A stretch of DNA of 64,000 bases from Parasedimentitalea psychrophila (GCF_030285785.1 NZ_CP127247.1:3433501-3497500), one strand, 5' to 3'; shown: positions 35,224-45,000, numbered from the stretch's first letter. Translations and numbers: made by a program. Notes: generated by a model from the sequence alone, not told the origin.

Positions 35224-35718
35224 ATGCGAGTACTGGTTGCTATACTATGTTCATTTGGTATTTCAGTATCAGCGTCTGATCTGGAAACCTGGGGAGAAAT
35301 AGGTGTCTGGGAAATTCTGGTTGATGCCGCTGTTGGCAATGGTTGCCTGGCGCAGCGGATTTTTGAAGACGGAACCCTGGTGCAGATAGGCGCAGAACCG
35401 GCGCGAAATGGCGGTTTCTTCGCGGCTTACAATGCCGAGTGGTCCGATATTAAGGACGGAGCGATCGGCATTGTGAATATTGACTTTGGCGATGCTCGGT
35501 TTGCCGGTGACGTGGTTGGCAAGATCAACCAAAACTTGCCGGGCGGGTACGCATTTTTCGATAATCCGAGTTTTGTCACCGAATTTGGCGAGCGCCAATC
35601 GGTCATGATATCGGGCGAAACTGGTCGGTTGATCGAGATTGATCTAACCGGATCCAAGCGCGCAATAGAGGCGGTTTTAGACTGCCAAAAAGAACAGCCA
35701 GAACCTGTCTCAAATTGA
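35224..35718 (+). CDS. Exported protein of unknown function
   Basis: 164 residues from ATG 35224, with GAGAGGGG upstream. Signal peptide MRVLVAILCSFGISVSAS, then a compact alpha/beta domain with two cysteines (NGCLAQRIF and VLDCQKEQ) that could form a disulfide. The pattern of Cys near the N-terminus, FVTEFGERQSVMI and a final ALDLxGS-like strand resembles periplasmic proteins of the invasion-associated locus B type, but similarity is weak. Convergent with the AsmA gene, 9 bp away. Confidence 0.65.
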   Translation: MRVLVAILCSFGISVSASDLETWGEIGVWEILVDAAVGNGCLAQRIFEDGTLVQIGAEPARNGGFFAAYNAEWSDIKDGAIGIVNIDFGDARFAGDVVGKINQNLPGGYAFFDNPSFVTEFGERQSVMISGETGRLIEIDLTGSKRAIEAVLDCQKEQPEPVSN

Positions 35719-35727
35719 TGTGTCAGG

Positions 35728-38442
35728 TTATTCTAACTGCTCAAGATCGGGCACACAGGGTTTGCGATCAGTTGGCATTTCATCCGCTCCATCTGTCCGT
35801 TTGCTCCGTGAACCGCCAATATCCATCTTGAAATTCGGTTCTGAGAGTTTACCCGTTACCTCAAATGGCCAGGCGCTGCGGGCCAGTGGCTTGCCAACCC
35901 GGCGGGGCTCTGCGCGCAGTGCGATTGTGTCCTTTCTCCAGTTAACCGTTCCTCTGGCGACAAGTTGAACACTGGCGGTCTCGGCAACCAGCGAGTCAAA
36001 TGTCACATTCCCCGCATTGATCCGCACCGGGGCGACCACACAAACAATATCGGTGTACCCTTGGTGCAGCTCCTCCGAGAACAGCCATGGGAAAATCCCA
36101 AGACCGGCCAATTCAAGCAGGCTGGTGGCCACATCCCCTTTGCTCATCGAGATCGAGGCCGAGCCATACATGGAATTAATGAAGGTGCTGATCGAACTTC
36201 GGTTACCGGTGACATCAAAACGACCGCGCAGCTTACCGTGGGCGTCGATGCTAAGTCCGACTGCATCAAGAATTTTTCCAAAATCCCATCCGCCGGTGGC
36301 ACCAGATACCGACAAAAGTTCGGGCGTTTCCAGTAGATCCATTTTGGCCTCGATCTTGAAATACCCGCCGCCATAGGTCACTTCGAGTGGACCCAAATGG
36401 GCCTGTCCGTCCCGAGCGATAAATTCGCTTGAAACGCTCGAAACACCCAGTTGACCGGTGATTTCCTTTATGTCGATCAACACCGTCAGATCGGTGTCCA
36501 GAAACAGTTTCTCAAAATCGACCAGATCGGTTGGTTTTCCCTCCTCCTTGGGCAGAACCAGGGGCTGAACCTCAGGTTCCTCTGGTTTGTCTGCTTCGGG
36601 TACACCTACTTCATCTGTTTCTCCAATGCGGCCCAGCTGCACAACGCCAGCAATCGCATTTTTCAGGTCGTCGATATCCAGCCGGTCGCTGAATATGAGC
36701 CCGTCAATCTGGGGGCGACCCTCGGTCACGGTGGTTTCCAGCGAGGCCTCAAGCCGAGAAGTTCCCGCCGCCAGCCCAAGTTTTGTCGAGAATTCCTTGC
36801 CCTGTCCGAGGGCCGAAGCACTGATTTCCAACGGCCCAGTATCCACCTCTTCCAGCTTAAGCGCTCCAAGAAACTGAGCACCGTCCGTGATATCGAGGTC
36901 AAAGTCGAATTCCAAGCCGTCAATATCAATGACATTTCCAAGAGCAACGTGGGCCTTCAGTGCCCAGACCTCTGTGTTGACAGTATAAGCGTCGAGCTTG
37001 TTCAAGCTAATAAACCCCTGGGCATCATCAACTGCAAAATCCGCCTCAACCCCACCAAAAGCCTCTGCGACATCGTCGCCCAAGCCCTTCAGAACCAGCG
37101 AAGCTGGGGCGGCGAGTTTGCCACTGAGATCAAGCTGTATTAGCTGCAACAAGTTCAGGATATTACCTTTGGCGACAATGTAGGGTGCGTCGCGCGGGCC
37201 GGCCTGCAGCGAGATATCTTCAAGTGCAAGCTGCCCTTCGGGCGTGCGGCGGACACGTCCGATTGAAACTGGGCCAACTTGATCCAACCCCTGATCAAAG
37301 GCATTGGTGGCCAGCAGCAATTCGTCAAACTCCAGCGATTGTCCTTCGCTGACGATATGCGCCGAAATGCCTGCCAGTTTGAGGTCTTTCAACTCTTTGG
37401 CTGGTTCCGGAGGTTGTCCTTTAGGGTGAAATCGTGCGTTGAAAGCTACGTCAAATCCGTCCGCTTCCAGCAGGTTTTCCACCGATCCTTCCGCCTTTAT
37501 CTGCTGGCCTTCCGCGAGATCAACGACGGCAGAAAGATTCGAAATCTTTAATGCTCCCGACTGGCTTGTCAGGTCGGCAGAGAGTTTGCCGGTGCCTTCC
37601 AGAACCCGGTCCAAACCAATCACATCCAGAAAATCGCCGAACTCGCCGGTATCCAGGTCCAGCGTTCCGGTGAATCCTCCGCCTTGGTCTGGCGGGATGG
37701 CACTGCCGTCAAAATTCAGCTTCAACTCGCCAAATTTCGCCTGCGTGGTGAAGGGGGCGCCGGTGGGATAGCTGCCCTCAATCTCGAAGACCTGCCCATT
37801 GACCGAGCCAAGGCTGGTGACACCAAGACGATTGCCGTCGTTCAGCTGGTCAAGGTTCAGGTTCTCAAGGTCAAAGACAAAGGAAAACCCTGACACCCGG
37901 TTGTCGATGGTCAACCCGATTGAGGTGAAGGAGACCGTTCGGTGCCGCAAAAATCCAAGGATGCCACCGCTGCTTTGCTTCTGGCTGTCCGGAGCTTCTG
38001 TCTGTGCATTCTCCGCCGTCTCAGTCTTTGGTTTTGCGGTCCTGTTCCTTGGTGTCCAACTGGTGGTTCCGTCCGCTTGGGTCAGCATGTTCAGTTGCAG
38101 ACCATCCACCGTCAGATTGTCCAGATCGACGTGCCCGTTCAGGAGCTCGACAAGGTTCAGGTCCAATTCCAGAAAATTCAGTTCTGCCAGGTTGGTATCG
38201 GGAATATTCTCGCTGGGGATAACGACCCTTGCGACGGTAATCCGGCTGATGGGGCCAGGAACCACACTGACATCGTCCTTGACGTGTAGCGGTTGGCCAA
38301 TCTGCTCGGATAGTACCGTTTCCACAATTCCGCGCCGAAAACCGGAAAAGAACGGTGCCGCAAGGAGCATCCAACCAAGGACAAGCAGGAGGACTGCCGC
38401 CCCAAGTACCCATTTTACGATCCGGGAAATCCACTTAGCCAT
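35728..38442 (-). CDS. AsmA-family envelope protein
   Basis: 904 residues. One N-terminal membrane helix (about 12-33), then a long periplasmic region of beta strands. The N-terminal AsmA domain is seen in VSVVPGPISRITVARVVIPSENIPDTNLAELNFLELDLNLVELLNGHVDLDNLTVDGLQLN. The C-terminal AsmA domain near 690-890 has LRGRFDVTGNRSSISTFINSMYGSASISMSKGDVATSLLELAGLGIFPWLFS and ends in a cysteine. The family is thought to move phospholipids between membranes. It reads leftward like the following OmpA/MscS genes. Confidence 0.88.
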   Translation of the reverse strand: MAKWISRIVKWVLGAAVLLLVLGWMLLAAPFFSGFRRGIVETVLSEQIGQPLHVKDDVSVVPGPISRITVARVVIPSENIPDTNLAELNFLELDLNLVELLNGHVDLDNLTVDGLQLNMLTQADGTTSWTPRNRTAKPKTETAENAQTEAPDSQKQSSGGILGFLRHRTVSFTSIGLTIDNRVSGFSFVFDLENLNLDQLNDGNRLGVTSLGSVNGQVFEIEGSYPTGAPFTTQAKFGELKLNFDGSAIPPDQGGGFTGTLDLDTGEFGDFLDVIGLDRVLEGTGKLSADLTSQSGALKISNLSAVVDLAEGQQIKAEGSVENLLEADGFDVAFNARFHPKGQPPEPAKELKDLKLAGISAHIVSEGQSLEFDELLLATNAFDQGLDQVGPVSIGRVRRTPEGQLALEDISLQAGPRDAPYIVAKGNILNLLQLIQLDLSGKLAAPASLVLKGLGDDVAEAFGGVEADFAVDDAQGFISLNKLDAYTVNTEVWALKAHVALGNVIDIDGLEFDFDLDITDGAQFLGALKLEEVDTGPLEISASALGQGKEFSTKLGLAAGTSRLEASLETTVTEGRPQIDGLIFSDRLDIDDLKNAIAGVVQLGRIGETDEVGVPEADKPEEPEVQPLVLPKEEGKPTDLVDFEKLFLDTDLTVLIDIKEITGQLGVSSVSSEFIARDGQAHLGPLEVTYGGGYFKIEAKMDLLETPELLSVSGATGGWDFGKILDAVGLSIDAHGKLRGRFDVTGNRSSISTFINSMYGSASISMSKGDVATSLLELAGLGIFPWLFSEELHQGYTDIVCVVAPVRINAGNVTFDSLVAETASVQLVARGTVNWRKDTIALRAEPRRVGKPLARSAWPFEVTGKLSEPNFKMDIGGSRSKRTDGADEMPTDRKPCVPDLEQLE

Positions 38443-38479
38443 AGCCCAACGTCCCCTAATTCGAAATTGATCTACTCAC

Positions 38480-38505
38480 GCGGGCGGCGATAATACTCCG
38501 CCCGC
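38480..38505. terminator. Hairpin between the glycine-zipper and AsmA genes
   Basis: Perfect 8-bp stem GCGGGCGG/CCGCCCGC with a 10-nt loop, 52 bp past the glycine-zipper stop in the leftward direction. There is no T-run, so termination is only possible. Confidence 0.4.
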
Positions 38506-38556
38506 CAAAATTTCAATCATAGTCGGTTTCAGGATTCCGACAAACCGGCCCTGATT

Positions 38557-38835
38557 TTAACGGCGGCGGGGACGCCCGGCCCGGCGCCTGACCCGCTTGC
38601 GGACCCTGCTTTTTGTGATCGCGCCGGATACGGCTCCGACGGCGGCACCTATTGCGGCGCCCTGCGCGGGATCACCGTTGGTTACTTCTGCGATCACAGC
38701 ACCCGCTACAGCACCCTGAAGCGCCCGTTTGCCAATTATGCCGGCCTCAACCGGAAGCGGCGCAGAAAAAGTGGCGCATAAGGCCAATGCCGAGGCAACG
38801 CCGATCATCCGTCGGTGGGTCAAAAGATAAGTCAT
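38557..38835 (-). CDS. Glycine-zipper protein with basic tail
   Basis: 92 residues. N-terminal signal or membrane segment (IGVASALALCATFSAPLPVEA), a glycine-zipper (GAVAGAVIAEVTNGDPAQGAAIGAAVGAVSGAI) and a strongly basic C-terminus (KSRVRKRVRRRAGRPRRR). The ATG overlaps the OmpA-MORN stop (ATGA), so they are translated together. Glycine zippers pack in membranes; the basic tail could contact lipid or peptidoglycan. Confidence 0.75.
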   Translation of the reverse strand: MTYLLTHRRMIGVASALALCATFSAPLPVEAGIIGKRALQGAVAGAVIAEVTNGDPAQGAAIGAAVGAVSGAITKSRVRKRVRRRAGRPRRR

Positions 38836-40133
38836 TCCACTTTACTCCCGGAGTTCCATGTTTCAACCGATTGGCTGCCGTCAGGCATCGTGACCAAAAT
38901 GATCCCCTCGGGTTTGCCGTTTATGAAACTCCCTTGGTACGAGGTGCCATCTGGATCAAATGCCGTTCCGGCACCGTTGGGCGATCCACCAGCAAATTTC
39001 CCAAGGAACGAAGATCCGTTTGCACTTTCTAACATTCCGGATCCGCTGGGAGAGCCTTCCTCAAATTCACCTACATAGCTGGTGTCATCAGTGCTCACCA
39101 AAGTGCCAAAACCATGGCGTTGGTTGTTTTCGGCATCGCCAAAGTATATCTCGCCCTCGTCTGACTCGTAGTAGACAAGCAGCGGCCCAACCCCGGTGCC
39201 ATCCATGATTTCGCCATCGACCACCCAGCCTTCGGGCGTCGTCAACTTACCAATGCCATGATCACTGCCCGCGATCAGCTCGCCTTCGAAGGAATAGCCG
39301 TTGCTCGATAGGACCAGGACGTTTCCGATTGGTTCTCCTGACTTGAAAGTGCCTTCGATGCTTTCAAACCCACTACCATCATCGTTGCGATACCAAACCT
39401 TGCCGACACCGTCGGCCTTACCGTTGAGAACATCGCCGTCATAGCGTGTCTCAAATCCCTTGGCGTCCCAATAGATAAGGCTACCACGACCGTTGGCCAT
39501 GCCGTTGATGCAAGATCCTGTCCAGGTTGCGCCTTCACCGGTGACGCTGTCGCCGCTGGTCCAGATCATGCAGTTCGTCAGCGGGTCGCGCAGCCATGAG
39601 CCGTCTGGTCCGGCGGTGGCCTGGCCCGCCTCGTCTTCGTCGATCAGAACAAAGGTGACGCGCCGGTTCAGTGCCTTGCCCTCAGTCGACAGGTTCGAGG
39701 CAATCGGGTCGATGGAGCCCACACCAACCGCGACCAATCGGTCTGGGTTGATGCTATCTGCTGACAGAGCTGTCACGACGGCTTGTGCCCGGTTTTCAGA
39801 CAGCGTGCGGTTGGTTTCAAAATCGCCGGTGTTGTCTGTGTGCCCGACGACCGCCAACCGTGCGTCAGGCAGCACCTTGAGGACACCCGCCAGTTTGGCA
39901 ATGACATTGGCAGAGTTTGCGGTCAGCGCCGCGCTACCGGTCTCAAAGAAGGCGCCGCTCATAGCCACTCGCCCATCCGAGCGCAGAGCGCTTAGCACCT
40001 GCGCCTCAGTCATGTCGCCAATGGCTTGTGTTCCCGCGTCCATGCCGAGCTGCGGCACTGTCTGCGCCGGGGCCATCCCTCCCAAGCTGGTTGATAGCAG
40101 CAATATGGCCGCCGCTGTGGTTCTATTTCGCAT
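38832..40133 (-). CDS. Exported OmpA-domain protein with MORN repeats
   Basis: About 433 residues from the ATG at 40133 (GGGAGAG upstream); an upstream in-frame start lacks these. A signal peptide ends near APAQ. An OmpA-like peptidoglycan-binding domain (FFETGSAALTANSANVIAKLAGVLKVLPDARLAVVGHTDNTGDFETNRTLSENRAQAV) is followed by about seven MORN-type repeats (YDGDVLNGKADGVGKVWY, FEGELIAGSDHGIGKLTT, YVGEFEEGSPSGSGMLES, FLGKFAGGSPNGAGTAFD, YQGSFINGKPEG). MORN repeats usually bind lipid or scaffold proteins. The fusion would tether a scaffold to the cell wall. Confidence 0.88.
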   Translation of the reverse strand: MRNRTTAAAILLLSTSLGGMAPAQTVPQLGMDAGTQAIGDMTEAQVLSALRSDGRVAMSGAFFETGSAALTANSANVIAKLAGVLKVLPDARLAVVGHTDNTGDFETNRTLSENRAQAVVTALSADSINPDRLVAVGVGSIDPIASNLSTEGKALNRRVTFVLIDEDEAGQATAGPDGSWLRDPLTNCMIWTSGDSVTGEGATWTGSCINGMANGRGSLIYWDAKGFETRYDGDVLNGKADGVGKVWYRNDDGSGFESIEGTFKSGEPIGNVLVLSSNGYSFEGELIAGSDHGIGKLTTPEGWVVDGEIMDGTGVGPLLVYYESDEGEIYFGDAENNQRHGFGTLVSTDDTSYVGEFEEGSPSGSGMLESANGSSFLGKFAGGSPNGAGTAFDPDGTSYQGSFINGKPEGIILVTMPDGSQSVETWNSGSKVE

Positions 40134-40299
40134 GATTTCTCTCCCTTTATTGATTACGTATGCAGTTATTGTCACCGTTTCTTATGAGTTCGTGTTCTCA
40201 GTTTCTCTTTGAAATTTGCAGGATGTTCGGAATGCAATTTTGGGATTGTGCCCCCGATGCCGAGCCCACAAGGGGCGCAACATCGAGAGAGCGTTTGTC

Positions 40300-40767
40300 T
40301 CACTTCGTCAGAATCTCCCGGATTTCCGCTGCCTTTTGCTCAAGCGTTTCTGGGGCATCCTTGATCTGTTGAAGCAGAGCGAGGATCTGGTCTTTGGTTT
40401 CATCGTCCAGAGTGCTTGTCTTGATAGCCTTGACCGCGTTGTCATGGCTGTAGCCATCGGCGGAAAGGATATCGGTTTCGTCCCAGGCAGCGATTATCCT
40501 AGCAGCTTCGTTGCTGAACGCAGTCGCCTGCGCGGTCACGTCTTCGGCGATGTCAGCTGCAGCAGCCTGAACATCACTGGTGATTTGCTCGGCGCTTTCC
40601 GCTGCGCTGTCAGAAATGGCTTCGCCTGCGTCTTGTAGGGCGTCTCCAGCAGTTGCGACCGCCTCAGAGAGCCGCTCACCCGGGGTGGGTTCAGGTTTGG
40701 TAAACCAAAAGAATAAGGCGGCCCCGACGCAGACAGCCAGGATGACGGAAATGATGGTCTTGGACAT
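40300..40767 (-). CDS. Membrane-anchored helical protein of unknown function
   Basis: 155 residues. One N-terminal membrane helix (SVILAVCVGAALFFWF), then a long acidic Ala-rich helical region (about 30-155) resembling apolipoprotein or coiled-coil repeats. AGGAGAG precedes the ATG. No known domain. It is read in line with the OmpA-MORN and MscS genes, so it may belong to the same envelope cassette. Confidence 0.65.
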   Translation of the reverse strand: MSKTIISVILAVCVGAALFFWFTKPEPTPGERLSEAVATAGDALQDAGEAISDSAAESAEQITSDVQAAAADIAEDVTAQATAFSNEAARIIAAWDETDILSADGYSHDNAVKAIKTSTLDDETKDQILALLQQIKDAPETLEQKAAEIREILTK

Positions 40768-40934
40768 GAGTTTACTCTCCTAATATCTGGTGGGAGCGAT
40801 ATTTGCCTTGTTCATGTTTTCTCCATTTCAATTATTGTTCGGAAGGGCGGCAGGACGAGGTATTTCGCCGCCCCTCCGATTACTGACCGAAATCGGGATG
40901 GATGCGATCAGTAGTTCCATAAGCATTGCGCCCC

Positions 40935-41816
40935 TTAGCCTCGAATTGGCTCCAAAACTGCCGCACGGGTTACGGCGTCAGGTACGGGAGTAGGTGGATT
41001 TTTTTGAAACGGGTTCTTGACCACAGGGCTGAAGGTAAAGGTGAATTTCCAGTCGGACGCAAAAGCATCAGGCCGCACTGCGTTGTATTCTGCGGCAAAG
41101 TTAAGTTTTACCAACTGCTTGCCAATCGACGTAACTTTGGCGACCGACAGGCCAAACGGAACAGTCCATTCCTGCCCGGACACCGCGTTCCAGTCATAAG
41201 AAATTGTTGGTCCAGTTCCGACTTGCCAACCGTCGCCCAAACCATAGAACAGGAAATACTGGAGCGAAGTGAGGGACACGTCAGCCCCGGAACCACCGAC
41301 TTTTTCGTTGTGAAACGGGAATAGGCCCAAGACGCCCCAGTCCGTTGTTTTAACCGCCAGCGCACTTGGTCCCAACAGCCAGTTTTCCGAGGAAATACTG
41401 CTGCCTGTCGGAACCGATCCCACTACGCCAGCGCCAAAAGTCCAGCCATTGCCACCCCACGAGTAGAGCAAATCATAGGCGATGTCGCCAAATTGACTAC
41501 GACTATCAAAAGCGCTGCCCTCGAAGGCGGGTTGACCGATCACATAGGGAAGGGCAGGGCGAAAGATTAAGTTATGGCCGTTGGGCAGCACAAAGGGGAG
41601 GGCTGGCTGGAAGGTGACAGTCAAGCTATCTTGATTGTCGGCACCCGGTAACGTTCCGCTAAAAGTCCGATATTCAAACTTAAAATTCATCGTTGCATTC
41701 GCTGCCCCAGGGTTTGCCAGTTCTTTGGCCAACTCATCAATATTTGGACCAACCTGAGCGTTAGCGGCCGTGGTAAATACCGCAAATGCGATTGCAGCAG
41801 GGAATGCCAGTTTCAC
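40935..41816 (-). CDS. Outer-membrane porin-like protein
   Basis: 293 residues starting at GTG 41816, which overlaps the MscS stop (GTGA). Signal peptide KLAFPAAIAFAVFTTAANA, then repeated amphipathic beta strands with many aromatic residues (SWGGNGWTFGAGVVG, KVTSIGKQLVKLNFAAEYNAV). It resembles the neuromedin-U/MetA-pathway outer-membrane family, with VGPNIDELAKELANPGAANATMNFKFEYRTFSG at the start of the mature protein. Coupled translation ties it to the MscS gene. Confidence 0.7.
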   Translation of the reverse strand: MKLAFPAAIAFAVFTTAANAQVGPNIDELAKELANPGAANATMNFKFEYRTFSGTLPGADNQDSLTVTFQPALPFVLPNGHNLIFRPALPYVIGQPAFEGSAFDSRSQFGDIAYDLLYSWGGNGWTFGAGVVGSVPTGSSISSENWLLGPSALAVKTTDWGVLGLFPFHNEKVGGSGADVSLTSLQYFLFYGLGDGWQVGTGPTISYDWNAVSGQEWTVPFGLSVAKVTSIGKQLVKLNFAAEYNAVRPDAFASDWKFTFTFSPVVKNPFQKNPPTPVPDAVTRAAVLEPIRG

Positions 41817-43510
41817 TCTGCGGCTCCCTTTTTTCCACTTCGTACTTTGGTGTTTTCAGTGACCTTCAGCTCACCATTCCATGGTGCATCAGGAATTTTG
41901 GGCGTGGCTGGATCGGCTATGTAAGACGGTGTCATGATCTGGGTGCCGTTCTCGTGGAACACGTCTACGATGTTCTCGTGCAGATCGGATTTGATCTGTG
42001 GCAGGCTGGACCCACGCGAGGTGTAGGCATTTATCTCGTAATTGATTGCGTAATCAGCCAACTGTGTCCAAAGCACGAAAGGCGTCGGCCTTTTCTTTAA
42101 TCCGTCTGTGCGGTGCGCCGCCTCGATAAGCATCGCGATTACCTTCTTGGGCGGCTCCTCGTAACCAATCCCAACCGTCGTATGAACCAACAGTCCCTTG
42201 CCGTCGATTTGTCGGGAATAGTTCACCACCTCCGAGTTCAGCAGCTGTGCATTAGGAATGCTGATCATCTCGTTTTTCACAGACTTCAGCAGCGTTTCCA
42301 TCAACTTGATTTCAACAACGTCGCCGACCTTGTCACCGACCTGAATGCGGTCTCCGATGTTGGTGCTACGCCGATAGATAACGAACAAACCGGCCATCAT
42401 ATTGCTGACTACGGTGTTCGACCCCAGCGACAACATTATGCCGGCAAGAATGGTCATTCCCTGAAATGCGCGGGAGTCCGACCCGGGAATATAGGGGTAG
42501 GCAAAGACCAGCGCGAGTAGGATGACAAGCATTTTGGAGAGGAAGAAGGTGGGGGCTATCCAGTGTTTCTCAAATTCACCGAGGTCGAAAGTATCGTTCT
42601 CGACGTTGTTGAAGAATAACTTTATCCTCTGGATGGCGAAGCGAGTCATAAAGGCGATAATGGTAAGAGTGATTAAATTTGGTATATAGGCGACAAACCC
42701 GCGAAGGACACTCATCATCGGGCGGCTGACATTGGCCAGGAGCAGTTCGGCGAAGGCTTGCGTTTCAGCAAATGCTAAGAGAACGAAAGACAAGTAGTAA
42801 TAAAACAGGGTCAAATAGCCAATCCAAAGCAGGATATTAAGCAGATAACTTAGGATCGCCACGATAGCGTTGCTGCGCACCAAGGATTTGGTTGCTTGCT
42901 CAAGATTAGCAGAGCGTTTTTCGATTAATCCGGCTGCATAGGCAATCAAGGTCTTCCTTTTGCGAACGAATGCGAATGTGATCACCGCAAAACCCAAAGT
43001 CCAACCGAGTGCAGCCAGTGCGCTGCCCACCCGAGCTGCGCCGGAACGGTTGTCTCGATAGGTTAGGATCGCGGTTTCAATTGCTTCAGACTGTAGCCCG
43101 GCCAGCACTTCAAGCTCCAGATCCTCGTGCTCGGCATCGGCCTGTGTGGTAATCGTGACCATGCGTCCATCGACTTCGATTTCCTGGCCAAACTCGTTAT
43201 CGAGAATGTCGATTTTCACCCATTTTACATCAGATCTTTCAGCAGCGGCTATGATCCGTTGTTGAACCTTTTCGGCGCGCTCTACGGCAGGCAGCGCGCT
43301 GGATCCACGCACAACAAAAAGAGTGTCTCCGTCGATCACAACCGGTGCCAGATAGGTCTCGTCGGCGGGTTGCTCGGGCAGGGTAGCCGGTGCCGTTTGT
43401 GTGAGGGCAGGGGAGGTCTGCACCGGCAACAAGGCGCAGACTAAAAGCATTAACCCCATCGCTTTCTGGATACGGTGTGGCCACTTATTACGTGCCTTCG
43501 TCTTTATCAT
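41813..43510 (-). CDS. MscS-family mechanosensitive channel, long form
   Basis: 565 residues from the ATG at 43510, which has AGGAG 9 bp upstream; a GTG at 43516 is too close to that site. Signal peptide (ends near SPALTQ), an extracytoplasmic domain (YLAPVVIDGDTLFVVRGSSALPAVERAEKVQQRI), about five helices, then the MscS pore and beta domain (TILAGIMLSLGSNTVVSNMMAGLFVIYRRSTNIGDRIQVGDKVGDVVEIKLMETLLKSVKNEMISIPNAQLL). It opens under membrane tension to release solutes. It directly follows a second MscS gene. Confidence 0.9.
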   Translation of the reverse strand: MIKTKARNKWPHRIQKAMGLMLLVCALLPVQTSPALTQTAPATLPEQPADETYLAPVVIDGDTLFVVRGSSALPAVERAEKVQQRIIAAAERSDVKWVKIDILDNEFGQEIEVDGRMVTITTQADAEHEDLELEVLAGLQSEAIETAILTYRDNRSGAARVGSALAALGWTLGFAVITFAFVRKRKTLIAYAAGLIEKRSANLEQATKSLVRSNAIVAILSYLLNILLWIGYLTLFYYYLSFVLLAFAETQAFAELLLANVSRPMMSVLRGFVAYIPNLITLTIIAFMTRFAIQRIKLFFNNVENDTFDLGEFEKHWIAPTFFLSKMLVILLALVFAYPYIPGSDSRAFQGMTILAGIMLSLGSNTVVSNMMAGLFVIYRRSTNIGDRIQVGDKVGDVVEIKLMETLLKSVKNEMISIPNAQLLNSEVVNYSRQIDGKGLLVHTTVGIGYEEPPKKVIAMLIEAAHRTDGLKKRPTPFVLWTQLADYAINYEINAYTSRGSSLPQIKSDLHENIVDVFHENGTQIMTPSYIADPATPKIPDAPWNGELKVTENTKVRSGKKGAAE

Positions 43511-43516
43511 GCTCAC

Positions 43517-44827
43517 CTACTCCTGTGGGACGGGGATCAAATGCACATCTCGTTGTGGGAACGGGATCGAGATGCCGGTTGCGTCGAACTGTTCCTTGGC
43601 CTGTCCGGTGAGGTCCCAGAAAACGGTCCAGTAATCATCTGACTTCACCCACGGGCGGCAGAAAATATTGACGGAACTTTCGCCCAACTCGCCCACGAAG
43701 ATCTCTGGCCCTGGATCGAGAAGGCACAGATCGTGCGCTTGCACCAGCGATGACAAAACTTCTATTGCCTGGGCGGTGTTGTCGGAATAACCGATGCCAA
43801 ACACCAGGTCGACGCGGCGTTCCGCTGAGGTACTGACATTTGTGATGACGTCGCCCCAGATCTTGGAATTTGGCACCACAATGACTTGGTTGTCAAATGT
43901 CCGGATCCGGGTCGAGACGACGGACATGGCATCCAGAGTGCCCGAGACGCCGGCAGTGTGGATATAATCGCCCGTATCGAATGGCTTGAGAACCATGATC
44001 ATCAGCCCACTGGCGAGGTTGCCCAGCGTGTCCTGGAGCGCAAATCCCAGAATGAAGGACAAGCCACCAAACACGGCAAAGAGCGGCGTGACGTTGACAC
44101 CAAAAAGACCCAGTACAATCAAGATGCCCAAGGCGAACACCAACCAATAAACGGTTGTGACGATGAAGGATTTTAAAAGAAGAGACAGGGTCGAAACTTT
44201 TTCCAGCCCACGGCGAACCATATTGCGCACAAGCTTGGCCAAGAACATCATTGCCCAGATCGACGTCAGGATGGCCAGCAACATCAGCAATACCCACACC
44301 CCACCATCCGGTGCGGTTAGCCAGTTGAGTGCGATCCTCAACAATGTTTTTGTGTCGGTTGCACGTAGCGTGCCTGCAGCCAGAGCGGAGGCAAACAGCC
44401 GATGCTGTTGAAGGTCTGCATCGCTGCCGCCTTTTTGCTCCCAAGCGCCCAGAACCATCTCATAATTGGTGGCTGTTGCAGACATTGCCTCGAGTTTGAC
44501 AACGTGACGGGCCCGTAATTCTTCTGCCTGTCCATCAGAGGCACTATTCAAAGCGATATTGATCTGGGCCAACGCCTCCATCCGGGACTGAAGATGACTC
44601 TGCCTAGCGTCTGCGACCAAAGATAGGTTCTCGGCAGTTAATGGGACCAAGTAGATTGAAAGTTCATCTTCACTGACCGTGCCGTTCTGCGATCTCTCAA
44701 GAGAAGCAAAGGCCTTTGTTGTGACATTGGGTTGGTTTTCTTGCGCCTGCGCGAGTGTCACAGAACAGACCAGATACGATAAGAACAGGAGAATTACATG
44801 TTTAGTATGGCTTGCTAAATATTTCAT
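43517..44827 (-). CDS. MscS-family mechanosensitive channel, short form
   Basis: 436 residues from the ATG at 44827, favoured because GAGGG lies upstream and a signal peptide follows at once (MKYLASHTKHVILLFLSYLVCSVTLAQA); ATG 44848 lacks a site. A helical periplasmic region (about 30-140) leads to three helices and a typical MscS core (GGLSFILGFALQDTLGNLASGLMIMVLKPFDTGDYIHTAGVSGTLDAMSVVSTRIRTFDNQVIVVPNSKIW). The stop lies 6 bp before the next MscS ATG, so the two are one operon. Confidence 0.9.
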   Translation of the reverse strand: MKYLASHTKHVILLFLSYLVCSVTLAQAQENQPNVTTKAFASLERSQNGTVSEDELSIYLVPLTAENLSLVADARQSHLQSRMEALAQINIALNSASDGQAEELRARHVVKLEAMSATATNYEMVLGAWEQKGGSDADLQQHRLFASALAAGTLRATDTKTLLRIALNWLTAPDGGVWVLLMLLAILTSIWAMMFLAKLVRNMVRRGLEKVSTLSLLLKSFIVTTVYWLVFALGILIVLGLFGVNVTPLFAVFGGLSFILGFALQDTLGNLASGLMIMVLKPFDTGDYIHTAGVSGTLDAMSVVSTRIRTFDNQVIVVPNSKIWGDVITNVSTSAERRVDLVFGIGYSDNTAQAIEVLSSLVQAHDLCLLDPGPEIFVGELGESSVNIFCRPWVKSDDYWTVFWDLTGQAKEQFDATGISIPFPQRDVHLIPVPQE

Positions 44828-45000
44828 CTCCCGCCGCCCTCTCTGCATTTTTCTTGTTTTGTTGAGAGGCAGCTTGCCCGAGGTATATTAAGCTGCTGCC
44901 CCTCAACTCTCCGCTGTGCGGAAACAAAAAAATACTTGTTACTTACAACTGTCGAATGCCGACCGGAGAAGGCATTTATGAGATATTCTTAGACCCAAAT

